DNA of 64,000 nt from Paenibacillus sp. RC67 (GCF_030020805.1 NZ_CP125098.1:1406001-1470000); one strand, 5' to 3'. Positions 52,902 to 61,490 are shown, counted from the first letter of the stretch. Notes: generated by a model not told the origin, from the sequence alone. Numbers and translations are program-made.

Positions 52902-53510
52902 GTGATCCATATATCCAATAAAACGTACGAAGTGGTAGTTGACCATAAAAACGGCTGGAAGCCAGATGCATTACGCGATCGTTACAGCGAGGTGCTGGAG
53001 CGTTATGATTTTATTGTCGGAGACTGGGGATACAACCAGCTGCGCCTGCGCGGTTTTTTTAAGGATACCCATCCCAAAGCGACCAAAGAGACCTCTATTG
53101 CGACGCTGCAGGATTATCTGAATGAATACTGCAATTTTGGGTGCGCTTATTTTATTATTGAGAAAGTACCGAACAAGCAGCAAGCGAATCAGCCACAGGA
53201 AACCACAGAGCAGGCGGACCAGGAACAGCTGGAACCACCGGCAAACGAACAGGCTCAAGGTGAGCAGCGGGAATCTTCAGCGAACCGGGAGCAGCAGCGA
53301 GAGCCTTCGACAAATCGAGAGCAGCAAAGGGAGACTCAACAGCCGCAGCAGAACCAAAATCAACAGCCTCGCCGGAACCATTCCAACAACCAGCATAAAG
53401 AAAATAATCAAAATCAAACGAGTCAAAGACCGCATCGTAATCAGCATCACAAGCAAGCTCAACAGCAAAAGCAAGCTCAACAAAATCAGCAGCAGCATGT
53501 GAAGCAATAA
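52902..53510 (+). CDS. yutD: YutD family protein with Q/N-rich tail
   Basis: A 202-residue protein. Residues 1-92 are a YutD (DUF1027) domain (YEVVVDHKNGWKPDALRDRYSEVLERYDFIVGDWGYNQLRLRGF), of unknown function. The remaining 110 residues are a low-complexity tail rich in Gln, Asn, Glu, Arg and His. The Bacillus homologue is about 100 residues, so the tail doubles the length. GTG 52902 is preceded by AGGAGGGA. The gene follows lipA, a common pairing. The 133-bp gap before it has a weak GC-rich inverted repeat, and its end (ACTCTTAGGAGG) resembles the repeated leader element near nadK. Confidence 0.82.
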   Translation: MIHISNKTYEVVVDHKNGWKPDALRDRYSEVLERYDFIVGDWGYNQLRLRGFFKDTHPKATKETSIATLQDYLNEYCNFGCAYFIIEKVPNKQQANQPQETTEQADQEQLEPPANEQAQGEQRESSANREQQREPSTNREQQRETQQPQQNQNQQPRRNHSNNQHKENNQNQTSQRPHRNQHHKQAQQQKQAQQNQQQHVKQ

Positions 53511-53540
53511 GCTGCAATTTTATATAGTGGCTAAAAGTAA

Positions 53541-53568
53541 GCCAGTCCTAACACAGGACTGGCTTTTT
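53541..53568 (+). terminator. Terminator after yutD
   Basis: GCCAGTCCT and AGGACTGGC form a perfect 9-bp stem with a 5-nt loop, followed by TTTTT. Confidence 0.88.
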
Positions 53569-53699
53569 GACGCCTATTTTGTGTATGGGGCCATAATGAA
53601 AAAAGCCTGGACCGGTGGTATTATCCCCTTCAAGTAGACACTCAAAAAAACCTTCATGTTATCATGGAGGCTTGAGTGCCACTTGGAGGGGATTTTTTC

Positions 53700-54030
53700 A
53701 TGGCTAAAAAAGGACAAACATTTCAAACGTATACAGAAGAATTCAAATTAAAGGCGGGTTAGAGCGTATGTAGAGGGTTCTGCGAGTTACAAGGTGGTAG
53801 CTCAGCGAGAAGGGATCCGTAACTGTTCTCAACTGAAGGTGTGGGTGAGGAAATGGCAAAACGGAGAGTCGTTCGATGTGCGTAAAAGTGAGCCAAATCC
53901 AATGAAAGGGCGGCCACGCACGTCCTTCCAAAGCATTGAGGAAGAACGAGATTACCTGAAGGCGCAGGTGGATTACTTAAAAAAGCGGTATCCAAATCTA
54001 GTAAAGGAGAAGCGCCAACCCAACGAATGA
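53700..54030 (+). pseudogene. IS3-family transposase orfA (frameshifted)
   Basis: The helix-turn-helix subunit of an IS3-type transposase. From ATG 53700 (GGAGGGG site upstream) the frame reads MAKKGQTFQTYTEEFKLKAG and stops at TAG 53760. Removing one G of the run at 53756-53758 restores the continuation (VRAYVEGSASYKVVAQREGI) and the rest of the domain (CSQLKVWVRKWQNG) up to the leucine-zipper-like end. The late part contains the A AAA AAG slippery heptamer that would normally make an OrfAB fusion. Its stop overlaps the orfB start. Confidence 0.82.
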
Positions 54031-54878
54031 ATTATGGAATCATGGAGGAGCTGCGCCACCAGCACGGCATTACAGTCCTGTTAGCTATTGCGGGAATACC
54101 ACGGGCCAGTTATTACAAATGGAGAGCCACACAGCCTCAGCGAAAGGCAAGTCAAGAAAAGGATCATGAGATCAAGGAACACATGATGGCCATCCATTTT
54201 GCACATCCCTACTATGGCTACCCTCGGATGACGACCGCCTTGTGGGAGGCTGGCTACAAAGTAAATCACAAGAAAGTATGCCGGATCATGAAAGAATTAT
54301 CGATCCAGTCGGTCATACGTAGGAAGCGGAAACAGTCCAACTACACGCCTTCTGTTGTGTATCCAAATCGTTTAAAGCGACAATTCCATGCTACGGCACC
54401 GCAGCAAAAAATGGTCACGGATATTACCTATATTTCCGATGGAACGAATTTCCATTACTTATCTGTTATTCAAGATCTTTTCAACAACGAGATTGTCGCT
54501 TGGCAATTGTCTGAACGTAACGATCTCCAGCTTGTGCTGGATACGATTACGCAGTGGACAAGAAAAAGAGACGTCTCAGAGGCCGTGCTCCATTCGGACC
54601 AGGGCTTCCAATACACGTCTCAGGCGTACAACACACGATTAGAGGCATTCGGCGTTAAAGGCAGCCACTCTCGCAAAGCAACCTGCCTGGATAACGCGTG
54701 CATCGAATCCTTCTTTTCGCATCTCAAAACAGAGAAGTTGTACCTCAACCAGTTTAAATCAGGAGCGGCAATTCGGCAAGCCGTGGAAGAATATATTTAC
54801 GAGTACAACTACCACCGTTTTCAAGCCAAATTAAAACAACGTGCACCGATAGAGTACCGGTGCGCGTTGGCAGCTTAG
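54027..54878 (+). CDS. IS3-family transposase orfB (DDE integrase core)
   Basis: A 283-residue transposase with an N-terminal HTH-21-like region (HPYYGYPRMTTALWEAGYKVNHKKVCRIMKE) and an rve integrase core. The catalytic acids are visible in TDITYI, HSDQGFQYTS and ACIESFFSHLKTE (D, D, E). ATG 54027 overlaps the orfA stop (ATGA), and the gene lies in the -1 frame relative to orfA, the standard IS3 arrangement. The coding sequence is intact, but an OrfAB fusion could not be made while orfA is frameshifted. Confidence 0.92.
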   Translation: MNYGIMEELRHQHGITVLLAIAGIPRASYYKWRATQPQRKASQEKDHEIKEHMMAIHFAHPYYGYPRMTTALWEAGYKVNHKKVCRIMKELSIQSVIRRKRKQSNYTPSVVYPNRLKRQFHATAPQQKMVTDITYISDGTNFHYLSVIQDLFNNEIVAWQLSERNDLQLVLDTITQWTRKRDVSEAVLHSDQGFQYTSQAYNTRLEAFGVKGSHSRKATCLDNACIESFFSHLKTEKLYLNQFKSGAAIRQAVEEYIYEYNYHRFQAKLKQRAPIEYRCALAA

Positions 54879-54914
54879 CTTTTTTCATCTGTCTACTTGA
54901 CAGGGGTATGACCA

Positions 54915-54933
54915 CCGGTAAGGTCAAGGCTTT
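54915..54933 (-). terminator. nadK terminator, split by the insertion sequence
   Basis: On the minus strand nadK ends in AAAGCCTTGACC, which includes its TGA. The partner GGTCCAGGCTTTTTTC now lies beyond the element, at 53601-53614. Joining the two flanks at CCGG recreates a 12-bp stem with one mismatch and a T6 tail. Confidence 0.7.
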
Positions 54934-55751
54934 CTTTCCTGGATAGGTTCATATCCGATAAACGCTTCGCGTACACGGCTCCAAAAAGGGAACGGGCGGA
55001 AGCGGGCAAACTTTATTTTTTTCCCTGCGGCGACCATACTGCGAATCGATATGATATCATTTCGCTGCATAATGACGTGATCGAGGGAGAGCAGAATCAT
55101 TTGATGGCTTCGCGGATAAATATCGCAGTGGTGATGCTTAGGCAAAATAATCGGAGAGCCGAGCGTTCGGAACACTCTGTTATTTATGGACGCGATCTCA
55201 GCGATTTGAATGGCATCCAGTGATGGATGCACGATAGCTCCGCCCAAGCTTTTGTTATAGGCTGTACTGCCTGCGGGCGTAGAGATGCAAATACCGTCCC
55301 CACGGAACGTCTCGAATGGCTCGTCGTTAATATGAAGCTCGGCCATCAGTGTGACATCCACACCCTTTAACGTAAATTCATTAAGGGCTAATTGCGTTTC
55401 AATTCCTTGAGCTGTCGTAATTTGAATTTCCACAAGCGGATATTTGACGACACGAAGGTCGTTTTGCCGGGAACTTTCTCCCATCAAATCTGCCAGGAGT
55501 TCCACTTCATCAGGCTTCCAATCCGCAAAAAAACCAAGCCGGCCTGTATGGATGCCGACGAATGCTATGGTTTCCAACTGCTCCTTGTACTGATGAAATG
55601 CATGCAGCATCGTTCCGTCACCGCCGATAGATAACACGACATCAGGTTCCTTTTCGTCGTGTACCAGACCGTGATGTTGGACGAGTTTGTGGAAGGTTTG
55701 CATTAATTGGAAGGACACTTCATCGCCGCGGTGTACCACATTATATCTCAA
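54924..55751 (-). CDS. nadK: NAD kinase
   Basis: A 275-residue ATP-NAD kinase that makes NADP in the cytoplasm. It has the catalytic GGDGT motif (residues 43-47), the GIHTGRLGFFADW segment and the nucleotide-binding TPAGSTAYNKSLGGAIV motif. The start is TTG 55751 with AGGAGGAT 8 nt upstream; this ribosome site is part of a hairpin-bearing leader element also found before ylbJ. The stop codon lies in the 5' arm of its own terminator, now interrupted by an insertion sequence. Confidence 0.95.
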   Translation of the reverse strand: MRYNVVHRGDEVSFQLMQTFHKLVQHHGLVHDEKEPDVVLSIGGDGTMLHAFHQYKEQLETIAFVGIHTGRLGFFADWKPDEVELLADLMGESSRQNDLRVVKYPLVEIQITTAQGIETQLALNEFTLKGVDVTLMAELHINDEPFETFRGDGICISTPAGSTAYNKSLGGAIVHPSLDAIQIAEIASINNRVFRTLGSPIILPKHHHCDIYPRSHQMILLSLDHVIMQRNDIISIRSMVAAGKKIKFARFRPFPFWSRVREAFIGYEPIQERKP

Positions 55752-55757
55752 ATGAAT

Positions 55758-55829
55758 ATCCTCCTAAGGGTTTTCCGAAGGAAAACCTAACTTCGAAAGC
55801 GTAGACTTGGGTTTTCCGAAGGAAAACCC
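55758..55829 (-). repeat. Hairpin/SD leader element, copy A (before nadK)
   Basis: Two identical small hairpins (GGTTTTCC-GAA-GGAAAACC at 55769-55787 and within 55809-55829) flank a spacer with TTCGAAAGC. The element ends in ATCCTCCTAAG, which is the ribosome site of nadK on the minus strand. The same plan and conserved blocks recur at 60513-60574. Confidence 0.7.
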
Positions 55830-55848
55830 GTCCTCTTAGCATACCATG

Positions 55849-56526
55849 TTAGTCCTCTGACCGCGAGCAGTACTCATCGATCTGGTGGGTTAAGCTTTCC
55901 GGAACATCGCGAAATTCGACGGCTATGCGGTACGAATCATTGCTGAAGTGAGTCACGCGGACGATTTCGCCATTAATGACGAATTTGTTCGGGTGATCGG
56001 GAAGGACAAAGCTAAGCTCGATAAACAGCGGATAAAAAATCCGGGTATTCGTAATAAACGAAAGGCCGCCTGCGGAAATATCCTGAATTTGTCCGGAGAA
56101 TGCGATTCCCTGATGGGTGGAAGCTTTACGAACGCCAATGATCCGACAGGTAAGAGGAGTCCGCACCGGAAGATGAATACGTTGAAATCTGCGGTTTTGA
56201 AATGTACTCAAATCCTGTGGCGCAGATAATGTCAAAGAACAGACATTACGTTTGGTCTCCACATGGAGCAGATCAACGAACGCGTAGTAAAGAATTCCAC
56301 GTTCACGGAACGAGAATTCGATAAAGCACACGTGGTGCAGTTTTTCTAATGGATTCATCGTGTGAAACTCCATAGTGGCGACGAGCTGCTGCTCTTCCAC
56401 CTTTTGCAAGACGAAGCTGTCCTCATAGCAGAACGGCATTCCTTCTTTAGTCTCACCGACAATAATGAGATTGCAGCTCATTCGAGGTACAACCATTTCA
56501 AATGATAAAGCTTGGTTCCAGTTCAT
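55849..56526 (-). CDS. PilZ-domain (YcgR/YpfA-like) c-di-GMP-binding protein
   Basis: A 225-residue protein with an N-terminal YcgR-like beta domain (to about residue 100) and a C-terminal PilZ domain. The c-di-GMP-binding residues are present: the RxxxR motif in QNRRFQRIHLPV and the D-x-S-x-x-G motif in QDISAGGLSF. Relatives bind c-di-GMP and slow flagella or regulate secretion. It is transcribed with the same polarity as nadK, 97 bp before its start. A diguanylate cyclase gene lies 6 kb away at 62253. Confidence 0.85.
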   Translation of the reverse strand: MNWNQALSFEMVVPRMSCNLIIVGETKEGMPFCYEDSFVLQKVEEQQLVATMEFHTMNPLEKLHHVCFIEFSFRERGILYYAFVDLLHVETKRNVCSLTLSAPQDLSTFQNRRFQRIHLPVRTPLTCRIIGVRKASTHQGIAFSGQIQDISAGGLSFITNTRIFYPLFIELSFVLPDHPNKFVINGEIVRVTHFSNDSYRIAVEFRDVPESLTHQIDEYCSRSED

Positions 56527-56621
56527 AGGATCACCATTATGTAATAGTAGTAAACATTAATTCCATAATAATCAATATTCACGGAGAACACAATGCCGGA
56601 TCAAGCGAAAACGCAAATAAC

Positions 56622-56656
56622 CCCCTACTTAAGTCCTATTTAGGTCTTAAGCAGGG
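56622..56656 (-). terminator. Hairpin downstream of glgP
   Basis: CCCTACTTAAG and CTTAAGCAGGG pair around GTCCTATTTAGGT. On the minus strand GGGGTTATTT follows; the T-tract is weak, so termination is only probable. Confidence 0.5.
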
Positions 56657-56667
56657 AGCTGTCAAGT

Positions 56668-59214
56668 TCACAAAGTTGTCACTAATGGAATCTCAAACGA
56701 AGTTGCAAAATTAGGGCTGACAGGGTGAACGCGAACCGAGAAATGGGCTCGATGGCGCAGGTGGGAGGGGATGGCAGCCCGGAATTGAACGATTCGGTCT
56801 TCGAGTTCCTTGGATGGCTCCATGGTCACGACGATGGGATGCCACTCACCTTCTTTTTCTTCAAAGTATACCAACTCAACAGCCGTGTCCTTATACCAGA
56901 TGGGGCCAAATCGGACCGTAGCGGTCACTTCTTTTACCTGCTGCCGCGAATCCGTCAAAGGCGATTTGCTAACTGAGGCCTTGCTTGCATTGTCGTTTAC
57001 TTCCATGATGCGGACGTAATGCCAATTGGACTGAATAAACTGTTTGAAATCCGCAACTTTGGTTGCTGTATCGTAGTCGTCGGCAATAAAAGCAAGAGTG
57101 CGCTTCAATGACGGAATGTAGGTGTGATTCGTGTAATCCATCACCATGCGATCCGTATTATAAACGGGAGCCAAGGTTTGGATGGATCGTTTCATACGGG
57201 CGACCCATTGGTGCGGAACTTTGCCCTGATTGTAATAGAGAGGGACGATTTCTTGCTCCAGCGTACGATAAATCGATTCCGTATTATCCCGTTCCTGAGT
57301 CTGCCAATCGGCATCATTATTGCCGTTAATACTCCAACCGTTACTGCCGTCGTAGCCTTCTTCCCACCAGCCATCCAGTACACTGAAGTTAATCACTCCG
57401 TTCATAGCGGCTTTCTGTCCGCTCGTTCCACTTGCCTCATAAGGTCTGCGCGGATTGTTCAACCATACGTCGACCCCTTGAACCAAGTAACGCGCCAAAT
57501 TCATATCGTAGTTTTCAAGAAGAACGATTTTACCGCGGAAACGGTCCAATTGAGCTACTCGATAAATCTCCTTTATCATTTCCTGACCAGGATGGTCGGC
57601 AGGGTGGGCTTTACCTGCAAACAACAGCTGAACAGGACGATCAGGATTATTGATCAAACGATCCAACCGACCCAGATCATTAAAAATCAGATTAGCTCGC
57701 TTGTAAGTGGCAAACCGGCGGGCGAAGCCAATGGTTAAGGCATGAGGCGATAGGAAGGTGCGCACTTCCTCTACCTTTTCGGCAGGGAAGTCGTTGCGTC
57801 TGCGCTGTTCCCTCAGATTGGCTCGAGCGGAACGAATCAGTCTTTCTTTTAATTGCATATGCACTTCCCACAACGATTCTGAAGGCATTATTTCAAGTGA
57901 TTTCCACAAATCAAGGTTAGTTTGATTATGAAGCCATGTTCCCGGTAAAAAGCGGCTGAAAAGCTCCTTTAGCTCCGGGGCCAACCAGGTAGTCATATGA
58001 ACACCATTCGTAATGTGACCGATAGGCACTTCCTTCTCGCCGATGTTGCCATGGAAGGACCGGAACATATTTCGTGATACTTGGCCGTGAAGCTTGCTGA
58101 CTCCGTTGCGGAGCGCCGCGGTGTTTAACGCCAAATGCGTCATATTGAATAATGGCTTTGCTTCCTCAAGTCCAAGACGCATCCAAGCTTGTTTATGCTG
58201 CTTCCACCGGGAAAACAGAAAGCTGAAATAATAGTCCACCATAGGTAGAGGAAATGCATCATGTCCGGCAGGAACAGGTGTATGTGTAGTAAATACAGAG
58301 CTGGCACGAATGATTTCGACAGCTACATGAAACGGCACACCGGCCTCCAATTGCTCGCGAATTCGTTCGATAGCTTGAAAAGCGGCATGCCCTTCGTTAA
58401 TATGGTATACCGCTGTAGGCAGATTCAGTGCCCGAAGCGCCTTAACACCACCCATACCAAGCAATATTTCCTGAGCGATGCGAATATCCTGATTCCCTCC
58501 ATACAACTGACCGGTGAGCTCTCTATCCCATGGGCTGTTATCTTCGATATCCGCGTCGAGCAAATAATTAGAATTACGCCCCACGAGTACCTGCCAAATA
58601 TGAAGCTTGACGATACGGTCGGCGAGTGGAACCTCAATTGTCAGCTTTTCACCTTGATCATTCAGGACGGGGAGAATGGGAAGCTTGGAGAAGTCATATG
58701 TGATGGTTTCTGACTGCTGCCTTCCTTCAGAATTAATCTTTTGATTAAAATATCCTTTCTTGTAAAGGAGGCCAATTCCAACGAGTGGAATTCCGAGATC
58801 GCTTGCAGATTTACAATGATCTCCGGCAAGAATGCCAAGGCCGCCCGAATAGATCGGAAGTGACTCATGAAAGCCAAACTCAGCGGATAGGTAAGCAATT
58901 TTCTGTTGAACGTCAGGATACGTTTTTTGAAACCAGGTCGGCTCATTGCAATAATCGTCCCATTGGTCAATAACCCGTTCATAATGATGGATAAAGTCCT
59001 CATCCCGAATTAACGCTTCCCATATCTCTTGTTCAGTCTCCAAAAGCAAACGCACCGGATTATGTACAATTTGATCCCAACGCTTCCGGTCTATTCGGGC
59101 AAAAAGCTCCAATGCATCAGAATTCCAGCTAAACCATACGTTGTAGGCTAGCTCCGGCAGGCGCTCTAATGCTTTGGGCAGATGCAAGAAAGCACATGGA
59201 AATTTCGTACTCAT
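56668..59214 (-). CDS. glgP: Alpha-glucan phosphorylase
   Basis: An 848-residue GT35 phosphorylase of the bacterial 'alpha-glucan family' type, which begins with a DUF3417-like domain (LPELAYNVWFSWNSDALELF). It releases glucose-1-phosphate from glycogen or maltodextrin using PLP. Family segments include AYLSAEFGFHESLPIYSGGLGILAGDH, VYHINEGHAAF and the PLP-lysine motif EASGTSGQKAAMNGV. The usual length for this type is about 840-860 residues. It stands alone, not in a glg operon. The last part carries a beta domain and ends LVTTL. Confidence 0.94.
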   Translation of the reverse strand: MSTKFPCAFLHLPKALERLPELAYNVWFSWNSDALELFARIDRKRWDQIVHNPVRLLLETEQEIWEALIRDEDFIHHYERVIDQWDDYCNEPTWFQKTYPDVQQKIAYLSAEFGFHESLPIYSGGLGILAGDHCKSASDLGIPLVGIGLLYKKGYFNQKINSEGRQQSETITYDFSKLPILPVLNDQGEKLTIEVPLADRIVKLHIWQVLVGRNSNYLLDADIEDNSPWDRELTGQLYGGNQDIRIAQEILLGMGGVKALRALNLPTAVYHINEGHAAFQAIERIREQLEAGVPFHVAVEIIRASSVFTTHTPVPAGHDAFPLPMVDYYFSFLFSRWKQHKQAWMRLGLEEAKPLFNMTHLALNTAALRNGVSKLHGQVSRNMFRSFHGNIGEKEVPIGHITNGVHMTTWLAPELKELFSRFLPGTWLHNQTNLDLWKSLEIMPSESLWEVHMQLKERLIRSARANLREQRRRNDFPAEKVEEVRTFLSPHALTIGFARRFATYKRANLIFNDLGRLDRLINNPDRPVQLLFAGKAHPADHPGQEMIKEIYRVAQLDRFRGKIVLLENYDMNLARYLVQGVDVWLNNPRRPYEASGTSGQKAAMNGVINFSVLDGWWEEGYDGSNGWSINGNNDADWQTQERDNTESIYRTLEQEIVPLYYNQGKVPHQWVARMKRSIQTLAPVYNTDRMVMDYTNHTYIPSLKRTLAFIADDYDTATKVADFKQFIQSNWHYVRIMEVNDNASKASVSKSPLTDSRQQVKEVTATVRFGPIWYKDTAVELVYFEEKEGEWHPIVVTMEPSKELEDRIVQFRAAIPSHLRHRAHFSVRVHPVSPNFATSFEIPLVTTL

Positions 59215-59264
59215 AAGTTCACCATCCTTTACGTCGTACGTCTTTAGACGGTCTTATTATCTTG

Positions 59265-60506
59265 TTATATCAACCTCTTCATACATTGCTTAACCACATA
59301 ATGCACGCTGAATAACACGGCGATAAAAATAAATACACAGGCAAAAGTCAGCAATCCCCATGGCACTGTAAATCTCCATAAAGTAGTTAACGGTGACGTA
59401 ACATCTATCGCAGGAACGAATGCAGCCAAGGTACTTCGGGAGGGTTGCATTGGCTCCCACAGAAAGAATACGGCAACGAAGGCCATAAGGCCGTGAGCTA
59501 AGCGGGATAAGCAAAATGGAATGTATCTTAAATCCGTGCGGTGCAGCAGGCTGACAATTTGAGCATGCACCGACAATCCGGCCCAGGATAATACGAAGGC
59601 AGCGATAGCAACTTTGTATACGAGCGGAATTTGAGCGCCAGCCCCTCCCGCGGCTTTAGCACCCAGTGTAACCTCAAAAAAACCGTTAGCAACCGCTTGG
59701 GAGAGTGCGAGCGGGACATCAAACTGTTGAAGCACCGCATTAATCCCTATGTAGAAAATGTTCATGATATTCGCAGAGGCGAGCACTTCCATAACAGAAG
59801 AGAAGAAAACAACCAGACCGCCAACGACAAAAGTAAGCTGTAGAGAAGAGGAAATTGCTTGTCGCAGCATCTCCCCCAAGGGCCGCCCATCCTTCATTCG
59901 TGCGTCATGCATAGCGTTAAACGCTCGAATCCAAATGGGCTGAGATGGAGTGGAGGCCTTGATAGAAACGGCTGGAGCGGCCGCTGTCCGTTTCCTACCG
60001 TGATAGCGCATGAGCAATCCAATCAGCATCGCCGTTCCGTAATGGGCAGTTGCAAGAATACCTGATAGACTTGCATCATGAAAAAAACCTATGGACACGG
60101 CGCCGATCAAAAATATAGGGTCGGACGTAGTCGTGATGGCAACGAGCCTCTCGCCTTCCTCGCGGTTCACTAGCTTTTGATCCCACAGCTGCGAGGTGAG
60201 TTTGGCTCCTATCGGGTAACCGGCTGCAAAGCCCATAGCAACGACGAAGCCCCCGATGCCTGGAATTTTAAACACTGGACGCATCAAGGGATCGAGCAGC
60301 ATGCCGAAGAAGTGAACAATGCCAATGCCAAGTAATATTTCGGAAATTACAAAAAAAGGGAATAATGCCGGAAATAAAACGTCCCACCAGATAGACAAGC
60401 CTTTGATGGATGCGCGGAGTACCTCAGTTGGAAACAGAAGCATGAGGAACATAAGGCTTAGGATCAGCAGCGAGATCAAGGTGAGCGAGCTGTATTTTTT
60501 TATCAT
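59265..60506 (-). CDS. ylbJ: Sporulation integral membrane protein YlbJ
   Basis: A 413-residue membrane protein of the YlbJ type with Gate / nucleoside-recognition domains. About eight hydrophobic segments are visible. The conserved GFAAGYPIGAKLTSQLWDQKLVNREEGERLVAITTTSDPIFLIGAV block, typical of YlbJ and SpmA relatives, is present near residues 92-135. It is needed for spore formation in Bacillus. ATG 60506 has AGGAGG 8 nt upstream, within a leader element shared with nadK. Confidence 0.85.
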   Translation of the reverse strand: MIKKYSSLTLISLLILSLMFLMLLFPTEVLRASIKGLSIWWDVLFPALFPFFVISEILLGIGIVHFFGMLLDPLMRPVFKIPGIGGFVVAMGFAAGYPIGAKLTSQLWDQKLVNREEGERLVAITTTSDPIFLIGAVSIGFFHDASLSGILATAHYGTAMLIGLLMRYHGRKRTAAAPAVSIKASTPSQPIWIRAFNAMHDARMKDGRPLGEMLRQAISSSLQLTFVVGGLVVFFSSVMEVLASANIMNIFYIGINAVLQQFDVPLALSQAVANGFFEVTLGAKAAGGAGAQIPLVYKVAIAAFVLSWAGLSVHAQIVSLLHRTDLRYIPFCLSRLAHGLMAFVAVFFLWEPMQPSRSTLAAFVPAIDVTSPLTTLWRFTVPWGLLTFACVFIFIAVLFSVHYVVKQCMKRLI

Positions 60507-60512
60507 GAGGTG

Positions 60513-60574
60513 ATCCTCCTAAGAGTTTTTGCGCCAGCAAAAACTGGCATCGAAAGCATGTGCTTGAGTTTTTC
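60513..60574 (-). repeat. Hairpin/SD leader element, copy B (before ylbJ)
   Basis: ATCCTCCTAAG, a hairpin (AGTTTTTGC-GCCA-GCAAAAACT at 60524-60545), then ATCGAAAGC and CTTGAGTTTTT follow in the same order as copy A at 55758. The ribosome site of ylbJ is again inside the element. The hairpin arms differ in sequence but keep pairing. Confidence 0.7.
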
Positions 60575-60783
60575 ATAATAAACGAGCATCGTAACCATGC
60601 ATTGAACTTTTGCTCCAGCAGGTGTACAACCATCATTTACTTATATGAAACACAATGGGTAGACATGCCTCCAATGCCTTGAGGACAAACTGTCAGAAAA
60701 ATATGATATTTTGCTTTGGAGTTGCTGAATTTAAAGAACAACTATGGTACAATAGTACCAATATGAGAATAGGAGTTGGTCAA

Positions 60784-60879
60784 ATGACAGGTGTGATTGC
60801 TGGAATTCTCGTATGTGCGTTCGTTTATGTCATTAGGGAAACCTTAATGACCTCCGGTGAAGAGGATTTGGAAAGTTAA
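60784..60879 (+). CDS. 31-residue single-helix membrane protein
   Basis: A tiny gene from ATG 60784 with AGGAG 8 nt upstream. The product has a hydrophobic helix (GVIAGILVCAFVYVIRE) and an acidic end (GEEDLES). A TACAAT box at 60748 and a strong terminator right after support real expression. I do not recognise a family. A longer in-frame reading from 60655 lacks a ribosome site and would cross the promoter. Confidence 0.6.
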   Translation: MTGVIAGILVCAFVYVIRETLMTSGEEDLES

Positions 60880-60912
60880 TGCCTCGGATATTGCGGTTTC
60901 TTCTAAGGTCTG

Positions 60913-60946
60913 GATGCTAATCGCGCATGCATTAGCATCTTTTTTT
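60913..60946 (+). terminator. Terminator after the 31-residue gene
   Basis: GATGCTAAT and ATTAGCATC form a perfect 9-bp stem, followed by seven T. Confidence 0.9.
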
Positions 60947-61003
60947 GTGTTATAAAGGAAGTAGGTCTAGATACATTTAGAAAAGAGCAGGTGAGAAGAC
61001 GAG

Positions 61004-61399
61004 ATGTCCGATCAGCAGGAATCGCGCGGCATAACACCCTATGAGGCATTGGGAGGGGCAGAGACGTTTCGTCGGATCGTCGAGGAGTTTTACCCTCTGG
61101 TACAGGCTCACCCGTTAATAGGGCCTTTGTTTCCGGACCATATTGATCCGGTTATGGAGAAGCAATATATGTTTTTGACACAGTTTTTTGGCGGACCTTC
61201 GTTATATTCGGACGTGCATGGACATCCCATGATGCGCGCACGCCACATGCCATTCGGAATTACTTCGAAGCATGCAGACGCATGGCTTGGCTGTATGAAG
61301 CAGGCTTTAACTCAGGTAGGGCTAGACGCGGAGCTTCAAGCGTTTGTACTTGAAAGGCTGAAGGGGCCGGCGTATCATTTTATAAACCGTAACATGTAA
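61004..61399 (+). CDS. Group II truncated haemoglobin
   Basis: A 131-residue truncated haemoglobin of group II (HbO/YjbI-like). The segments LGGAETFRRIVEEFYPLV, FGGPSLYSDVHGHPMMRARHMPFGI (containing the proximal His region) and DAWLGCMKQAL are typical. Relatives bind O2 or NO and may act as peroxidase-like oxidoreductases. The ATG has a GCAGGTGAGAAG site. It is followed after 92 bp by a DUF2225 gene. Confidence 0.92.
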   Translation: MSDQQESRGITPYEALGGAETFRRIVEEFYPLVQAHPLIGPLFPDHIDPVMEKQYMFLTQFFGGPSLYSDVHGHPMMRARHMPFGITSKHADAWLGCMKQALTQVGLDAELQAFVLERLKGPAYHFINRNM

Positions 61400-61490
61400 A
61401 TTCGGAATGGCATCATGACTTATGGATGGTTGGCTGCCATTCCAAATCATTGCGACAGATGACAAACTAGATGACAAAGGAAGTGGACTT

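Larger units (their letters stand above)
53616..54914 (+). mobile_element. IS3-family insertion sequence, 1299 bp, with 4-bp target duplication
   Basis: The left end TGGTATTATCCCC and the right end GGGGTATGACCA are imperfect inverted repeats that continue inward through CAAGTAGACA. The element is flanked by the direct repeat CCGG (53612-53615 and 54915-54918). It carries orfA and orfB of an IS3-type transposase. A -1 slippery sequence A AAA AAG lies at 53979-53985 in the right frame, and the frame after slippage is open into orfB. orfA has a frameshift, so this copy may be inactive. It sits in the loop of the nadK terminator. Confidence 0.9.
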
